Below are positions 36,235-48,152 of a DNA stretch of 64,000 nt, one piece after another. The notes below the pieces were generated by a model. That model was not told the DNA's origin, searched no databases, and saw nothing but the letters and a program-made list of their open reading frames with translations. Location: positions 62,001 through 126,000 of the forward strand of contig FWCC01000129.1 in NCBI GenBank assembly GCA_900169235.1, read 5' to 3'. A program made the translations under genes and the position numbers. Position 1 is the first letter of the stretch. Every line of letters starts with the position of its first letter. The stretch comes from Zarea fungicola (taxonomy: Eukaryota; Ascomycota; Sordariomycetes; Hypocreales; Cordycipitaceae).

Positions 36235-38980
36235 ATGGGTGTGCCTGAAGAAAATGCTGTCTCGAAAGAGGCGACGCCCAACGGCGCTGCCAACGGCCAC
36301 CAGGAAGAGGCCCTACCCAGCTATCAACCCGTTGCTGAGCAGCAGCCCGCGGCAGTCCATGATGCCCCGCAGCCGCTGCCAGATATCAGTCTCGGAAGGG
36401 ACTTTGCTGAGCAGATTCTTCGAGAGCCCTTGAAAGATGGCTCCCAATTTTACCATACTGTTTCTGAAGGCGTTTGCCTCGTCCATCTTAAACTTCTCCA
36501 TGCTATCCAGAATATGAAGGAAGACGTTGGCTACACGGATGGCCTGTTTGGCATCTGGGACAGCCTCGTCACGGATAGCAAGGGTCTTGCTTTTGACTCT
36601 ATACCACTCCCAGCCGGCACTAACACGGCCAAGATGACAGAAGATGACAAACGCCAGGTACTTCTCAGCAAACTCCGGGAGAAGAGATGGGCGATCTTTG
36701 TTGCCCGCGCAGTTGATCGCTACGAGACCTGGTGGGCTTCCCAGGGTGGCATCATGCTTACCGAAGACGACATGTCCGTTGCCGACGGATCAAATTACAT
36801 GAGATATCCCAGCGCAAAGTCTCAATTTGTCTGGAAGGTTTCCATGCTGCCGCCCCTCGGTATGTTGCTCTCGCGCCCCACCAAAGTCTCGAAATACGTG
36901 CTAACCCTCGGAGGCAGACGTGCTCATGGTCATGCATACACATATGCTTAACCCGCGCTCCTTTCTCGAGGATACCATGCGGTATGGCCTCGCCGATTTT
37001 TGGGCCGCTGGTATGCCCTGGTCGCTGATTCACAATGCAATCGGCGACGACCTCACATATGCAACCCCAGCCAGTGTTCAGGCTGCCTGGGTTGCCAAGA
37101 CAGGTCGCAGCTGGAACAACCAGGATGACCCTCTGACGAAAACTCTCAAGTGCCCTTACTGTCCTGCACGTTATGACGCTCCATGGACAACTTGTGGCAC
37201 AGATGAGAAGGGCACCAGTTATAGGTATGTGCACGTCACTCTCAAAAACGCCAATAACTTGATACTCTGCTCACCGTGCTAGATCAAACGACTTGATTGG
37301 AGAAGGATATGGTGATGGAAATTTCAGCTTCGTATGCACGTCTTGCGGCCAACACAACTACAAGGAGCTCCTCTCGGTCGCCAAATTCCTCCACGACACC
37401 ACCTTGCTACTCAACCAGTCAGTCCCCATGCCCGGTACGATCCTGAATCCACAGAAAGGCCGTCCAGAGCCAACGCCCGTCGGTGTGGACAATTTTGCCC
37501 GAACCTTTCCCAATCGGATGCTTCGCATGGTCCTCCGCATCAAAATCATGGAACTCATCCAACCTGGAGGCGGCCACCCACACCCAACGATGAACACGGT
37601 AAAGCACCTTATCGAGACGGTGGCGAGCGACAGCCAAGCGATCCGCATCATAGATGCCGTGCTGCCGACCCGAAGGCGATATGGCATGCAGCGCAACGCC
37701 AGGTTATCCACGCGCAAGATGATGAGCCGCTACTGGGGCAACTTTTCACCCTTTGCACTCGACCTGTGCAGCGCCGTCATGCGGCAGGGCGTCTTCATTG
37801 ACAAAATGGTGAACCTGGACTGGCTGCACAGCCCTTCAGCCAAGGATACTATGACGCGCCTGATTACGAAATATGAGCGGTTCACGGTCATCATGGCAGC
37901 CAACCCAACGCAAATGGTGGTTCCAACGCTCGATGTCGACCTCGCCTGGCATACCCACCAGCTCCGGCCACAGCACTATTACCAGTACACTGTGCGCAAA
38001 ATGGGCAAGTTTATCGACCACGATGATAAGGTAGATGAGGGCAAGCTTGATGAGGCGTTTGCTATTACCTCAAAGGCATATCAGAAGGCATATGGTGAAG
38101 TGTACAGCGAATGCACTTGTTGGTATTGTGAGAGTAAGTTGATATCGTCCCTTCCTACCCAGAAGTCGCGGATTGTTTCGCATTGCATTGCTAACACGTC
38201 TCGCAACAAAAAAAACAGCCGTCCGGTCATCACATATCTCGTCTATGGGCTCTGTGCTCAAGTCGAAGGATCACAAGGTCGCTGAGCAATTCTACACCTC
38301 GGGCGCCGCGAATCTGTGCCCGCCCGACAACTCAGCCCACATCTCGGCGCATAATGCCGTCCGCTTCGACGATGCACAGTCGAGCACGGAGCGAGCCCGC
38401 CGCGCGCGTCACGAGCAGAAAGTCGAGGAAAACTATCAAAGGGCAAAGAAACGTGCTGAGAAGAGTGGTCGCCAGCTTCCACCGCGTGATGAGTATTACA
38501 GTCACTGGGGATATAGTTACTACAGTGAGTCTCGCAACACGACTCCGGCCCTTTCTCTCTCTCTACTTTCCCTATGCTGACGCCGGTTTTCTTTTAGTGT
38601 ATGGACCATGGATTTATCCCGTTTATTTCTACCCTGGCATGTACTATGGCGGAGATCCTGCGTATGTTGGTGGCGGTGGCGCTGCCTGCGCTGCCGGGAC
38701 CTGTGGCTCGGCGGCTGTTGCTGTTGGAGCATGTGGCGGCGCTGGTGGTTGTTCCAACGGAGCTGGAGTAAGTACACAACCGTAACACTACATCGGATAC
38801 GCAATATTGACGTTTACTGCTTCCTTGTAGGGCTGTGGTGCTGGCGGATGTGCAAGTGGCGGCGCATGTGGCGGAGGGGGAGGTGGTGGTGGTTGTGGTG
38901 GTGGAGGAGGAGGAGGAGGATGCGGCGGCGGAGGAGGAGGCGGAGGAGGAGGCGGAGGATGTGGTGGTGGAGGCTGTTAA
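36235..38980 (+). CDS. Glycine-rich domain protein (GRDP/DUF1399-type)
   Basis: Six exons (36235-36859, 36918-37224, 37283-38133, 38219-38524, 38598-38767, 38831-38980) encode 802 residues. Two HTH-x-L motifs, HTHMLNP at 215-221 and AWHTHQLRP around 534-536, are hallmarks of the DUF1399/GRDP family known from plants and fungi. Between them, C287-x2-C290 and C329-x2-C332 form a possible zinc ribbon that spans the second intron. A charged helix (about 630-670) precedes a tail that is almost only Gly, Cys and Ala from residue 715 on, ending in repeated C-G(n) units. No signal peptide or membrane helix is seen. Plant members affect stress response and growth; the biochemical role is unknown. All six exons join in frame with standard GT-AG borders. 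Confidence 0.88.
38831..38980 (+). repeat. GGN-triplet repeat coding a Gly/Cys tail
   Basis: The last exon is a purine-rich run of GGA, GGT and GGC codons broken by TGT/TGC about every 4-12 codons. It encodes 49 residues, nearly all Gly or Cys. Mixed synonymous Gly codons argue for selection on the protein rather than simple slippage of one triplet. Confidence 0.75.
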
Positions 38981-40075
38981 GTTCTCTTGTTCCCCGAAAC
39001 GCCTAGCAGCGGCTCGCTTGTTATGATCAGTCTGCTCTTGTTTTAGCAAGATGGCTGGCGACAATCCGAACAACTTTGCAAGATTTGAGCGAAAATGATT
39101 TCTTTTTCTAATACATCAGAATGTCTTTATAATATATCCTATAATAAGAATGCTATTCACTATCCTTTCCATGCAAAGACGTGACTTGTGATTACTTTTG
39201 ATCGCTGGTGAGTTATATTATTATCTGTCCATAGTCCTATGACCGACATGTTCTGTCAAAGGCTCGTGGTGTAGGGCTGCCCTGCCAGTCCTGCAACGGA
39301 CATATCTGGGTCCAGGTCAGCCACCACAGTATTGCCAAGGTCTCATTTATGTACCGTCCACAAGGATAACTTTTCAGGCTTGCCATGGATTTCACACGAC
39401 GGACTTAGCTAAGCGGTTCGGATGTTATTGAAATCTAGGTTTTTCGTCAAAGTTGACTGATACTAGCCGTTGGCTTTCGAATTTAACACTGGCTGGCCGC
39501 CGTTGACAAAATCTTCTCCAAACCAATCATCTCAGAACGTACAACTTACGCGCCTTGTTTCATCAGGATGAACTAAGCACAGATATGGAAACCACGCACG
39601 TTTGGACCTAGGGCGCGATGCAACGTAGTGCGGGGCTAGAGGATGAAGGCTTGCCAGATGTAAACAAGATGGTGACAGCTCTTCAGCAGCCAGGAACACG
39701 AAAGTAGCGAGCAATCAAGGCAGAACGCAAAAGGATCGGCATGCGTGTGCCCTAGAAACAGCTATGCATGCATGCTGTGGTAATTTTTATCCATAACCTC
39801 CCGCGTCTCCTTGGCTTTTACCCCTGCTAAAGCCCCGTTTGTGTCGTTTGGGGCACCGACTGGTGATGTCATGATCAAAGCCACTGCACCTTGTTGCTGT
39901 TGTGGCTCAAGCTGTTTATTAACCGCCCTGTCTGCAGACCCGAGCACAATTGTACAGCAGTTTTTTTCTCTCCCTTCAGTCCTCTCTAATTTTCGACCTG
40001 TGAGCGGTCAGGAAAAGAAGCAATTAGCTTCCCTAAAGACCGATTCTGTCAAACCCTAGGCTGTGGTATCGAGCC
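38981..40075. other. Intergenic between the GRDP and App1-like genes
   Basis: About 1.1 kb lies between two genes on the plus strand. It is AT-rich after the GRDP stop (39090-39160, likely transcript end). A T-rich and C-rich stretch at 39958-39985 lies about 100 bp before the next start codon and fits a core promoter. No gene was seen. Confidence 0.6.
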
Positions 40076-41801
40076 ATGAAGCTAATTAGTGGTGTTGCGC
40101 CAGTCTTCTTGGCAGCCGTTGGGATCGGCAGGGCAGCTCCAGCTCCAGTTCCAGCTCCCACACCAGCACCTACGCCACGACTGGTACTGCCTCCTGTCGG
40201 CCAAGCTGCTGCCCCAGCGCCGACAGAGGTGCCAGCATTGCAGCCTCGTGGGCTTGGCGATGATGTGACGAGTTTCTTCAAGAGCATTGGCAGTGAAGTG
40301 GACAGCAAGATCTCGTCATTTGTCGACTCGGGTCTGCTCAACTTTCCCCATGGCTTCCCAACCGGTACCGCTGTGGAGAGCTCGCTGGGCATTACCGCAG
40401 GGGCGCTTGACGCGCAGCCCACAAGAGTGCTGAATTTACCGTAAGAGCCGCGAGTCTGAATTTCGATTTCCCTTCTTTCCCAGGAACTGATTGAGTCTCG
40501 CCACAGTGCATACGGTAACTGGACCAGCAATGGCTGGAATGTCCGCGTCCACGGGAACGTCTACAAGGTGCCCGACGTCAGCCAGGACAAAGTTGACGAT
40601 CTCGCCAACGCCTTCTTAATTGACACCAGCGTCAAGGATCTACCAGATGACCAAAAGGCACAGGCGCGCAATTTGACGAGGGAGATCTTTGTCGTACAAC
40701 AGGGCCACGAGAATGTAACGGTTGATTTTGTTGTCCCAAGCAGCAATAATTCCACTTCCCGTGTGGCATCCTACGCCAATGCTGTAAGTCGACTTGAGCC
40801 GGCACAGTCTCCGTTGTGAGCTACGTAACTGACTTGATTTTGTTCACCTTCATTAGAAAGGTGGTGCGCAAAGAATTACTCTGCCCTACGAGACGACAGC
40901 AGAAGGCGACTTTGACGTCTTTGTCCCGCTTCGAAACGAATCAAACCAAGTCAATGGCACAAGCGGCTACTTACTGCCAGGCAATGCAACTACCGAGACC
41001 CAGACTCTCAGCATGTACATCAATGGAACGGACACGGGCAATGCGACGGCCTACCTCATCCCGCCTCAGGGTGTCACGGTAATCTCTGACATTGACGACA
41101 TTCTACGAGTCACCAAAATTTATAAGCCCAAAGAAGGGCTGCTCAACACCTTTGCGCGACCTTTCGATGCATGGATGGACATGCCTGACATTTACGCCAA
41201 CTGGTCCTCGTCCTCTATTTCGTCGTTGCATTTCCACTATTTAACCACAACGCCCGAGCAGGGCACACGACCGTACATGCAGTTCATCTTCGACACGTAC
41301 CCGGCAGGCTCCTTTGACACGCGGCCACTCAACTTTACCAACATTGAGGAGACACTCAAGATCCGCCGCTACCTCCTCGACAGAATTTTTCAGACTTTTC
41401 CGCAGCGCAAGTTTGTTCTCGTCGCGGACACGAGCAACTCGGACGTCATGAGTGCGTACCCAGCCATGTACAAAGACTACCCAGGCCAAGTGAGCTGCAT
41501 CCTGCTCCGCAACACCACGGCGACGGACTCGGATGACAAGCTCCCATATGATACAAAGGGCTTCGAGGGCATTCCGCAGGAGAATTACATGTTCTTCAAG
41601 GTGCCTGATGATTTGCGGGGTTTGGATATTGAGAACGGGCACTGTTTGAATAGCTCACTGGCACAAAATGTCACCTTCAGCGAGCAAGGACTACCGCTAG
41701 GACTGGGGAAGAAGAGCGATGCAGCCGGGAATGCTATTATGTCGCCGGGTTATATTTTGTCTACGGTACTTTTGGTTGCTGCCTTGATGATGTTTTTGTG
41801 A
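40076..41801 (+). CDS. Secreted, probably GPI-anchored App1-type (DUF2183) phosphatase
   Basis: Three exons, 40076-40440, 40507-40783 and 40857-41801, encode 528 residues. A signal peptide (MKLISGVAPVFLAAVGIGRA, 1-20) is followed by a Pro/Ala-rich spacer. The C-terminal half is the App1 phosphatase domain, with the HAD-like motif SDIDDI at 291-296, FDTYPAGSFD further on, and RRYLLDRIFQTFPQRKFVLVADTSNSD. Family members such as yeast App1 dephosphorylate phosphatidic acid at actin patches; they usually carry a Thr where this protein has Ile296. Many N-glycosylation sequons and a C-terminal hydrophobic stretch after a small-residue site (DAAGN) suggest export and a GPI anchor. The substrate outside the cell is unknown. 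Confidence 0.88.
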
Positions 41802-42165
41802 ATAATGGGATGTTACAAACGATAAACGGAACGAAACGCTGGGCGGCGCAAATACATAGCATATGACATGATGAAAATATATATACTTTCTGCTTTTCTT
41901 CTTCATTCCGCGTTGAGTAGGTACTGCAGCGGCCATTGCCTGCATCGCCGAGCAGAGGCCACTAATCAAACTGCAATACTTCTTGATATAGAACAAAAAC
42001 CAGTAATATAAGTACACGCCTGTTAATAAAGAAGAGAATGATTTTGTACACTGTCCCGAGCGCAAAATCTGTCCCTAGATAGATTTTCTCTGCCACATAA
42101 TTGTTTCGTTTACTTCTACCGGTCAGCAGTCTTTTCTGGCCCCCCTTTTCCCTATTTGCAAGGCT
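41802..42165. other. Short convergent spacer
   Basis: The 3' ends of the App1-like gene (+) and CBP4 (-) face each other across 364 bp. The stretch is AT-rich and holds only the two transcript ends. Confidence 0.6.
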
Positions 42166-42703
42166 TCATTTCAATCCAGCTTCCCTTCGCATCTCCTCCT
42201 TCCTAGCATCCGCTTCTTTTTGTTGCGCCCTCGCTTTCGCCAGCGCTTCTTGCTTTTTATTTTCTTCCTCCTCTTTAATTACTGTCCAAACTATTATGCG
42301 GAGCATTTCCCGTTAGCTCAAAATTCATCCGTGATACGATAGCTGGCATAATTAGAATTAAAAAAAAAGAGATAAACCCACTCGGCTTGTCAGACTTGGA
42401 GTACGCCTTGAGCTTCGTCACAAACTCGTTAAACTCGGCCTGGCGCTCCTCGCGGCCCTCGAGGCTGCGCTTGAGGAGGTCTGGGTTGTACCGCGATCGC
42501 AGCTCTTCCTCGCTCGGCACCACCCAGGCCGTCGCCATCGGACCGCCGACACTCACAGCCACGCCCCTGTACATTCCCAAAACGTTGACTGTCAGTCTTC
42601 ATATATCTTTCTGGGCTCTGCTCTATTGGAATAGATGGCCGTCGTTGACGTACGCTATTAAGACTTTGATCCATAGCCCCCAATTCGTAGGTTTCGGGGC
42701 CAT
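42166..42703 (-). CDS. CBP4: Cytochrome bc1 assembly factor Cbp4
   Basis: Three exons, 42703-42654, 42566-42382 and 42290-42166, encode 119 residues. The first exon is only 50 nt ([14 protein letters not shown]). Splicing gives a short hydrophobic segment with GGP (about 15-30), then [26 protein letters not shown] and [11 protein letters not shown], which match Cbp4 of filamentous fungi. The C-terminus is a charged coiled coil ending in REAGLK. Cbp4 is a single-pass protein of the mitochondrial inner membrane that works with Cbp3 and Cbp6 in cytochrome b maturation and complex III assembly. Length and order fit the family. All three junctions have GT-AG ends and keep the frame. Confidence 0.92.
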
Positions 42704-43239
42704 ACTCGCGTTATGTGCTTATTCTCTCCTCTTATTGTCTTTATCTCGCCTCTCGTCGGTGCAGACTCGTCAAACTCGGCGTCGTTTGGTATAATCTGTA
42801 GTTATCTCCACTTGGTAAATGTATTTATCTCCCCTCAATAGTAGTTACTGTTGGATTAGTGCTGGAGTCGTCGTGACGTGATGCGGCAAGGTTGGGCAGA
42901 ATCAGCGTTGTTTGCCAAACATGCACAAATTTCCACTTTGGGCAGGCGGTCTGTCGCAAGGACTCCTAACCTCCTACTTGGACCAGCAAATATGAGACTA
43001 GGCGATCTACTCAACTGTGAATTTTAATTAAGTTGTTAATTTTGAAACAATTAGGGTCTTAGCATCCCTTAGAATACTAATTAATTTAACATGATACTGG
43101 CTAAAGCAATTCGCTTCCCATGCATGCACTTCTCCCAGTCATAAAACATGGTACTCCCGCTCCGGCCAACGAAGTCATCTCATTTCGCAGCCATCAATCA
43201 TGTCTAGACCGCTTCTAAATAAAAAGGGTGCCATTTTTG
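42704..43239. other. CBP4 promoter and SKT5 3' flank
   Basis: Both neighbours are on the minus strand. The 536-bp spacer has an AT-rich section (43015-43095) with TTAATTAA-type runs, probably near the SKT5 transcript end. No gene was seen. Confidence 0.55.
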
Positions 43240-45981
43240 CTACATTACTATGCAGTCACCATCTTGCTGCCTCTCGATCCGGCTTCGTGAAATGCGCTCT
43301 CTAGGCCGCGGTGGCCCTGTTTTGCCAGCCCGCTTCAGTTCCTCCAGCCTCTCTCGAGCTTGTGGAAAGTCCTGAGCTGTTCACCCGTCAGTAAAAATCT
43401 GTTGCTATATGACATAGCATACGTACCTGCAGCCCGCCAATACCATCGTTTGGCATCCTCTACGTTGGGCGGTACACCAATACCCACTTCAGTAAAGTAG
43501 CCCATTGCGAATTCCGCCTTGGCCATACCGGCTGTGGCAGCCTTTCGCGCCCACAAGTACGCTTCTGTATCGCTCTGATTCAGAACACCTTCGCTTCCTG
43601 TAAGATACCACCCACTTAGAGCCAACTCAGCCTGATGTTCTTCCTGCATTGCGGCTTTAGAGTACCAAACGATGGACAAGCGGGCGTCAATCGGGCAACC
43701 GAGCAGGCCATATTCGTAGGCGCAGCCAAGACGAAACTGCGAAAATTTGTACCCGAGATCAGCAGCCTGCTGAAACAGAGTCAGGGCGTATCCTTCGTCA
43801 CGGATAATGTAGTCATCTGGTTGGGCAGATTGGTACAGGAGTCCCAGCTCATGTAATGCATGTGGGTTTTCAGCATCTGCTCGCTCAGCGGCGCGCTTTA
43901 GCCAGCTCACAGCCTCTCGCGGGCTCTTATTTTGGCCAAGGAGTCCCTTGAGTGTCACCATGCCCATCTTGTACATTGCTGGGGTGTCGCCCAGGGTAGC
44001 AGCGCGTTTGTACCATTGTATCGCCTTTAGCGGGTCTCTTCGTGTACCGCCTCCTTCGTCGTTGCCAATCTCGCAGCAGACTGCCGTTCGATAAGCTGCC
44101 GCGGCGTGCCCAAGTTTGGCCGCAGATTGGTACAGTGTAAATGCCTCCTTCGTGTCGGGCTCGCCACCAAACAAACCTTTGCCGAGACCGTCAGCCAAGG
44201 TGAACATGGCATCGCTATTCTGATTGCTAGCCAATTTCTTGAGAATCTTGTGAGCATCAACCAAATAGCGATCTCGAGCTTTTGAGCGAGCTCGCGGGTC
44301 CATAATTTGCGAGACGAGAGCGTCGGCTGCTTCAATTAGACGTCGAGCTAGTCTCAGTGCAGAGCGCTGGTCTGCTGGGTCTGATTTGATAATCATTCTT
44401 AGTTGCTCAAGCTCCTGGGTAGTAACTGGCGCGTCGATTCCTTTTTCTTGGGCCATATCTAGGGACACATTGGTCGGTACAGGCGGCTGTGCGTACTGTC
44501 TCTCTTGCTGCGACGGAAGATCCTGTTGAGAGTACTGCTGCGGCCGATATGATTGTTGCGATACCCCTGAGTAGTTGCGCACCGGGGGCGGTCTTCCGCT
44601 GGGGTTTACAAGAGAGTTAGCCATCTGGCCGGGTCGAACTGGCGGCGGGTGCGAGGGTAGACTCTCGGGGCTTGACCTCTGTGGCGTCGGGGTTGCTGAC
44701 GACACTCCCGGGCCAGCTCTAAAATCAGGGGGATATGGGCCGTGTCCAGGAGCGGGTGGAGCGCTAGGTCCTCTGGGAGGCACTTCCTCATGAGATACGG
44801 CTTGGCCGTAGCCGTGATTATAGCCCTGACCAAATTCCGGATCATGGCTTTGGTTGTAGCCTTGACGATACTCTTGGTCATATTCATTTTGTGAAGGCAG
44901 GGGGGGCATGGATGGGATATCGCCCACCATTTCGAAGATTGCTGACTGTGGTTCCCGCATCTCTGCCATTGACTTTGCATGACCTAAGCGGGGAATTTGA
45001 TGCGGGCCTCTATGCGACTGTTCTGTTTGTGGTGCTGCAGACTGGTCGTATGAGTGTCGTGTGCCGTTTTGGGGGGCATTCATATCCACTGTCCCGCCTG
45101 TAGTCTGGCCGGGGTTGCTGTGTCTGGGGTCGTAATAGTCATTAATAATTTCTGCTGTTGAACCAGCCGAGGCGTTCGAGAAACCGGTGTCATAGGCAAC
45201 CCCATACGGCGCGGTTGGCGACATGGGCTGGTCTTGGGGATAAGTGCGCTGGGGTGTCGATCTCGTTCCGGTTGTTGTTGCCGGCCGTGGTGGTCCAACA
45301 TGGCCGGCTGGTCCGTTGTAGATCATTGTTTCGGCCCTTTGATGGGATACCATATTTTGCCGGGCCGGGTCATCGACTGGCATAGTCATACTCCGTTCAG
45401 GCGGTCCAAAGCTGTGCGCCGGAGGGCCTTGGCGTCTAAGCACTGGCGCAGTATCATATTCGCCATAGCCAGGACCTGCTTGAGTATTCTCTGAAAATCC
45501 TCGTCTCGGTGGGGGAGCTCTCGCGTTCATGGGTGCACTATATCCCTGCCCGTTTTCTGAATACCCTCGAGACTGTTCTCTGGGAGGTGGCCGGCGAGCT
45601 TGTCCCATCGCCTGGCTGTAGTTGCCTTGGTAGCCTTGGTTTTCAAAACTACCTCGGTTGTTTTGGTCATTGATATTCATAGCGGCCATGCCCTCTGTCA
45701 TGTATGCTTCGTTGTGCTGGTTGTACTGAGACTGCGTGGGATGCTGAGGGGGCGGTGGTCTGCGTCCTCCTACAAAAGTGTCAGATAAGAGCAGGACCGA
45801 TTTAAACGTAGAACTTACCGGGTGGCCCGCCACCATACGGTCCCCCTCTGCCACGACCTCGCGCATTCGACATTGGTGGTCCAGGTGCTGGGCCTCTGCC
45901 TCGCGGCGGGTACGCGCCACTGGCAGGTCCAGCGGGTAGCCCAGCCATGTAGGGGCCACCTCGGCCTCTATTGGGGTCCAT
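43240..45981 (-). CDS. SKT5: Chitin synthase activator Skt5/Chs4 with CaaX box
   Basis: Three exons, 45981-45819, 45769-43427 and 43376-43240, encode 880 residues. The N-terminus is Gly/Arg/Pro-rich (RGRGG steps), then a long Gln/Pro/Tyr-rich disordered region to about residue 540. About seven Sel1-type repeats fill roughly 575-835. The last exon, recovered by splicing, ends in CIVM, a CaaX prenylation signal. Skt5/Chs4 recruits and activates the chitin synthase Chs3 at the cell cortex and septum. A C-terminal CaaX is known for the yeast protein. Without the third exon the reading frame would run into the intron and end in an unrelated peptide. Other Sel1 proteins exist, but the CaaX end and layout favour Skt5/Chs4. 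Confidence 0.9.
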
Positions 45982-47754
45982 GCTGAGGTACGGCGATGTA
46001 TGCAGTGAGTGACTGGGTGCGAATGGCGCTCAACCGCGAAGTCCCAGGCACAAAATGGTGGAGGTTAACAGAGGCCAAGCGCCCTTGACGTCGCTCACCA
46101 AGAAAATTGCATCGGAAAGAGAGCTCGGTCGGTGCTGTGACGATAGCTGAGAAAACAAGGTTTCAATATCTGGCGCTCGGCTAGCAATGAGGGAGTGAAA
46201 CGGATTAACAACAATGTAGGCGGGACGCTCGGCAGCTGGTGCAGAGAGAGTGTGGTAACTCAAAAACTCCCCCTAATTGTCGAGTGGTGGTTGGAAAGGA
46301 AAGTCAATTCTTGGATAGCCGTCCTAAACTCGGCAGATTAGTATTGGTCCGGTGACGGTGCCTGGATGCGGCGGCAGGCTGATATTCAAGAGGCCACCAC
46401 AGCAAGTAGTGCTGGGGGGGAGGGTGACTATTGCACGTTTGTGATATCAATGGATCGTTTAGTCGCTGGATATCCATACAAGAGCAAGATTCTGCGCAGC
46501 GCGATGACAGGGAGCAAGAGGGCGCTTAAGGTTGAAGTGCTAGTGAGAACGTACCTTGAGGAGTGACTGAGTGGCCTCAACTCACGGTTAGATTCGACAG
46601 CTTAAGTTAGAGCAAAAATATACATATATTATTACAAAGTTCTCGGGAAGGTAAGCATGTAAGCACCGCCGTAAACAGGATCAAAAGTAAATAAAGCTCA
46701 GTGTGTAACCGTTGTGTTGATGGTGATGGCTGTGTAGAGTTACCAAGGTGGGGTGGAGCGGGCTTGCTTTTCCCTTGTTACATAAGCTGGCCACGAAACT
46801 GAAAATCAGCAATGCTGGGCGCCTTGAGACCCGCCGTAAGAAGGTTTTAGTTGACGAACGAGGTTACCTCTATTGTCATGGTATTTTCCCCCTGTTATTC
46901 TGATTTTCTTAGGCTCACGCGTATGTACCAAGGTTGCTTTTTTACGCTGCCCCTCAAATGTTTCCAGCCTTGTCTCGTAGCATGAGCGAAGGTCGCCCGC
47001 CCCTTGCAGCTAGTGCACCAAATAGTCTCATGAGCTTGTCCCGTAACTGAGGCCGACGCATGTTGCATTAAAGCCAGCCCATGTACTCCGTCCTCCGCAG
47101 GGAACCAGATAGTTACCAGTAAGTAGTTAACTATATTACTGTGTATCAAGTGGCGTTGGACACCGGCACTGTGTCTGGCCGAGCCTTTGCTATGCTCCGC
47201 AAGGGGGCTCCCACTCCCAAACGTGTCGCAGATGACCTTACACTTGTTAGATGTACAAAGGATGCTGGTTGCTATTACAAATTTATAGTGGGAATATCAA
47301 AAGACCCCTATTTTCTATTTGGGCTATTTCATAGCTGTATGTACGAGGCAACTTCGTTGACGAGTACATGTCCAAAGCAACCAAAATTTTACTATCCAAA
47401 ATCTGTAACTAATACCTGGCTCTGGCCCCTCAAACTCAGCGAAAGCCAAAAATGCATAACTGGTCAGGCGGTATTAGAACGAATGGCGCCGTAAATCATA
47501 AGGTATCGCCGAACGCGCTTGCATTCCAGGCCAAAATCGCTGCAAGCTTTCTGGTGTCAACGGCGCGTCAAGCCCGTCAGCCAGGGCAAGGCAGTGAATC
47601 GAAGTTTGTACTGGAAACACTAGGCAGCCTTCCGGGACGAAATCTCCAGTCCAATAAAGCCAGTAAGAGGCAATCTTTTCTTGGAGCGCCAAACAAACAA
47701 GAGTCTTCATCCCAAACTTGTGTCTAGTGCCGTAGAAAGCCTCATTCCATGTAA

Positions 47755-47802
47755 TTAATTATATATATAAAAAATTAAAAATTAAAAATTAAAAAAAAAA
47801 TT
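47755..47802. repeat. AT-rich microsatellite, 7-bp TTAAAAA unit
   Basis: A TATATATA run leads into several copies of TTAAAAA and an A-tract of ten. It lies in the 3' flank of the oxidoreductase gene. Confidence 0.8.
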
Positions 47803-48018
47803 GGCTACTGTTCTTGTAATGGTTTCTTATTGTTTTTTCTTTCTTCGGAACTAGTTTATTTGCTTGGAACTGTTGTAAAACGATGCCGATTCCCGACTAT
47901 TCCGTCGCCCAGATTTAACCGGCTACTGCGCATTCACACAGAAGTCCACATCACAATAGCCAGGAGAAGCTTCACAATAATTTGTATTAATTGGCAAAAA
48001 AACATACAGCAGCCGGTG

Positions 48019-48020
48019 NN
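48019..48020. other. Two undetermined bases (NN)
   Basis: The bases are N in the given sequence. They sit in the exact centre of CGGTG-NN-CACCG, a 5-bp-arm inverted repeat, about 135 bp past the oxidoreductase stop codon. No gene is affected. Confidence 0.95.
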
Positions 48021-48152
48021 CACCGACCCAACTACTAATCTGCCGGTCAACAGCTTGACTGATGCGGAGCAAACGGGACGCGGTATTCTCTGTTGCCTGT
48101 GGCCGTATGTATTATACATCAGTGCAGAATTGAATTATATCTTGGGATATTC

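Larger units (their letters stand above)
45982..48152. other. Intergenic with AT microsatellite and N gap
   Basis: About 2.2 kb separates SKT5 (upstream side) from the 3' end of the oxidoreductase gene. A 117-codon frame at 47141-47494 starts with GTG and has no motif. An AT microsatellite lies at 47755-47802 and two N bases at 48019-48020. No gene was seen. Confidence 0.55.

Noticed and set aside
47141..47494. 117-codon plus-strand frame
   Set aside because: It begins with GTG rather than ATG and has no motif.
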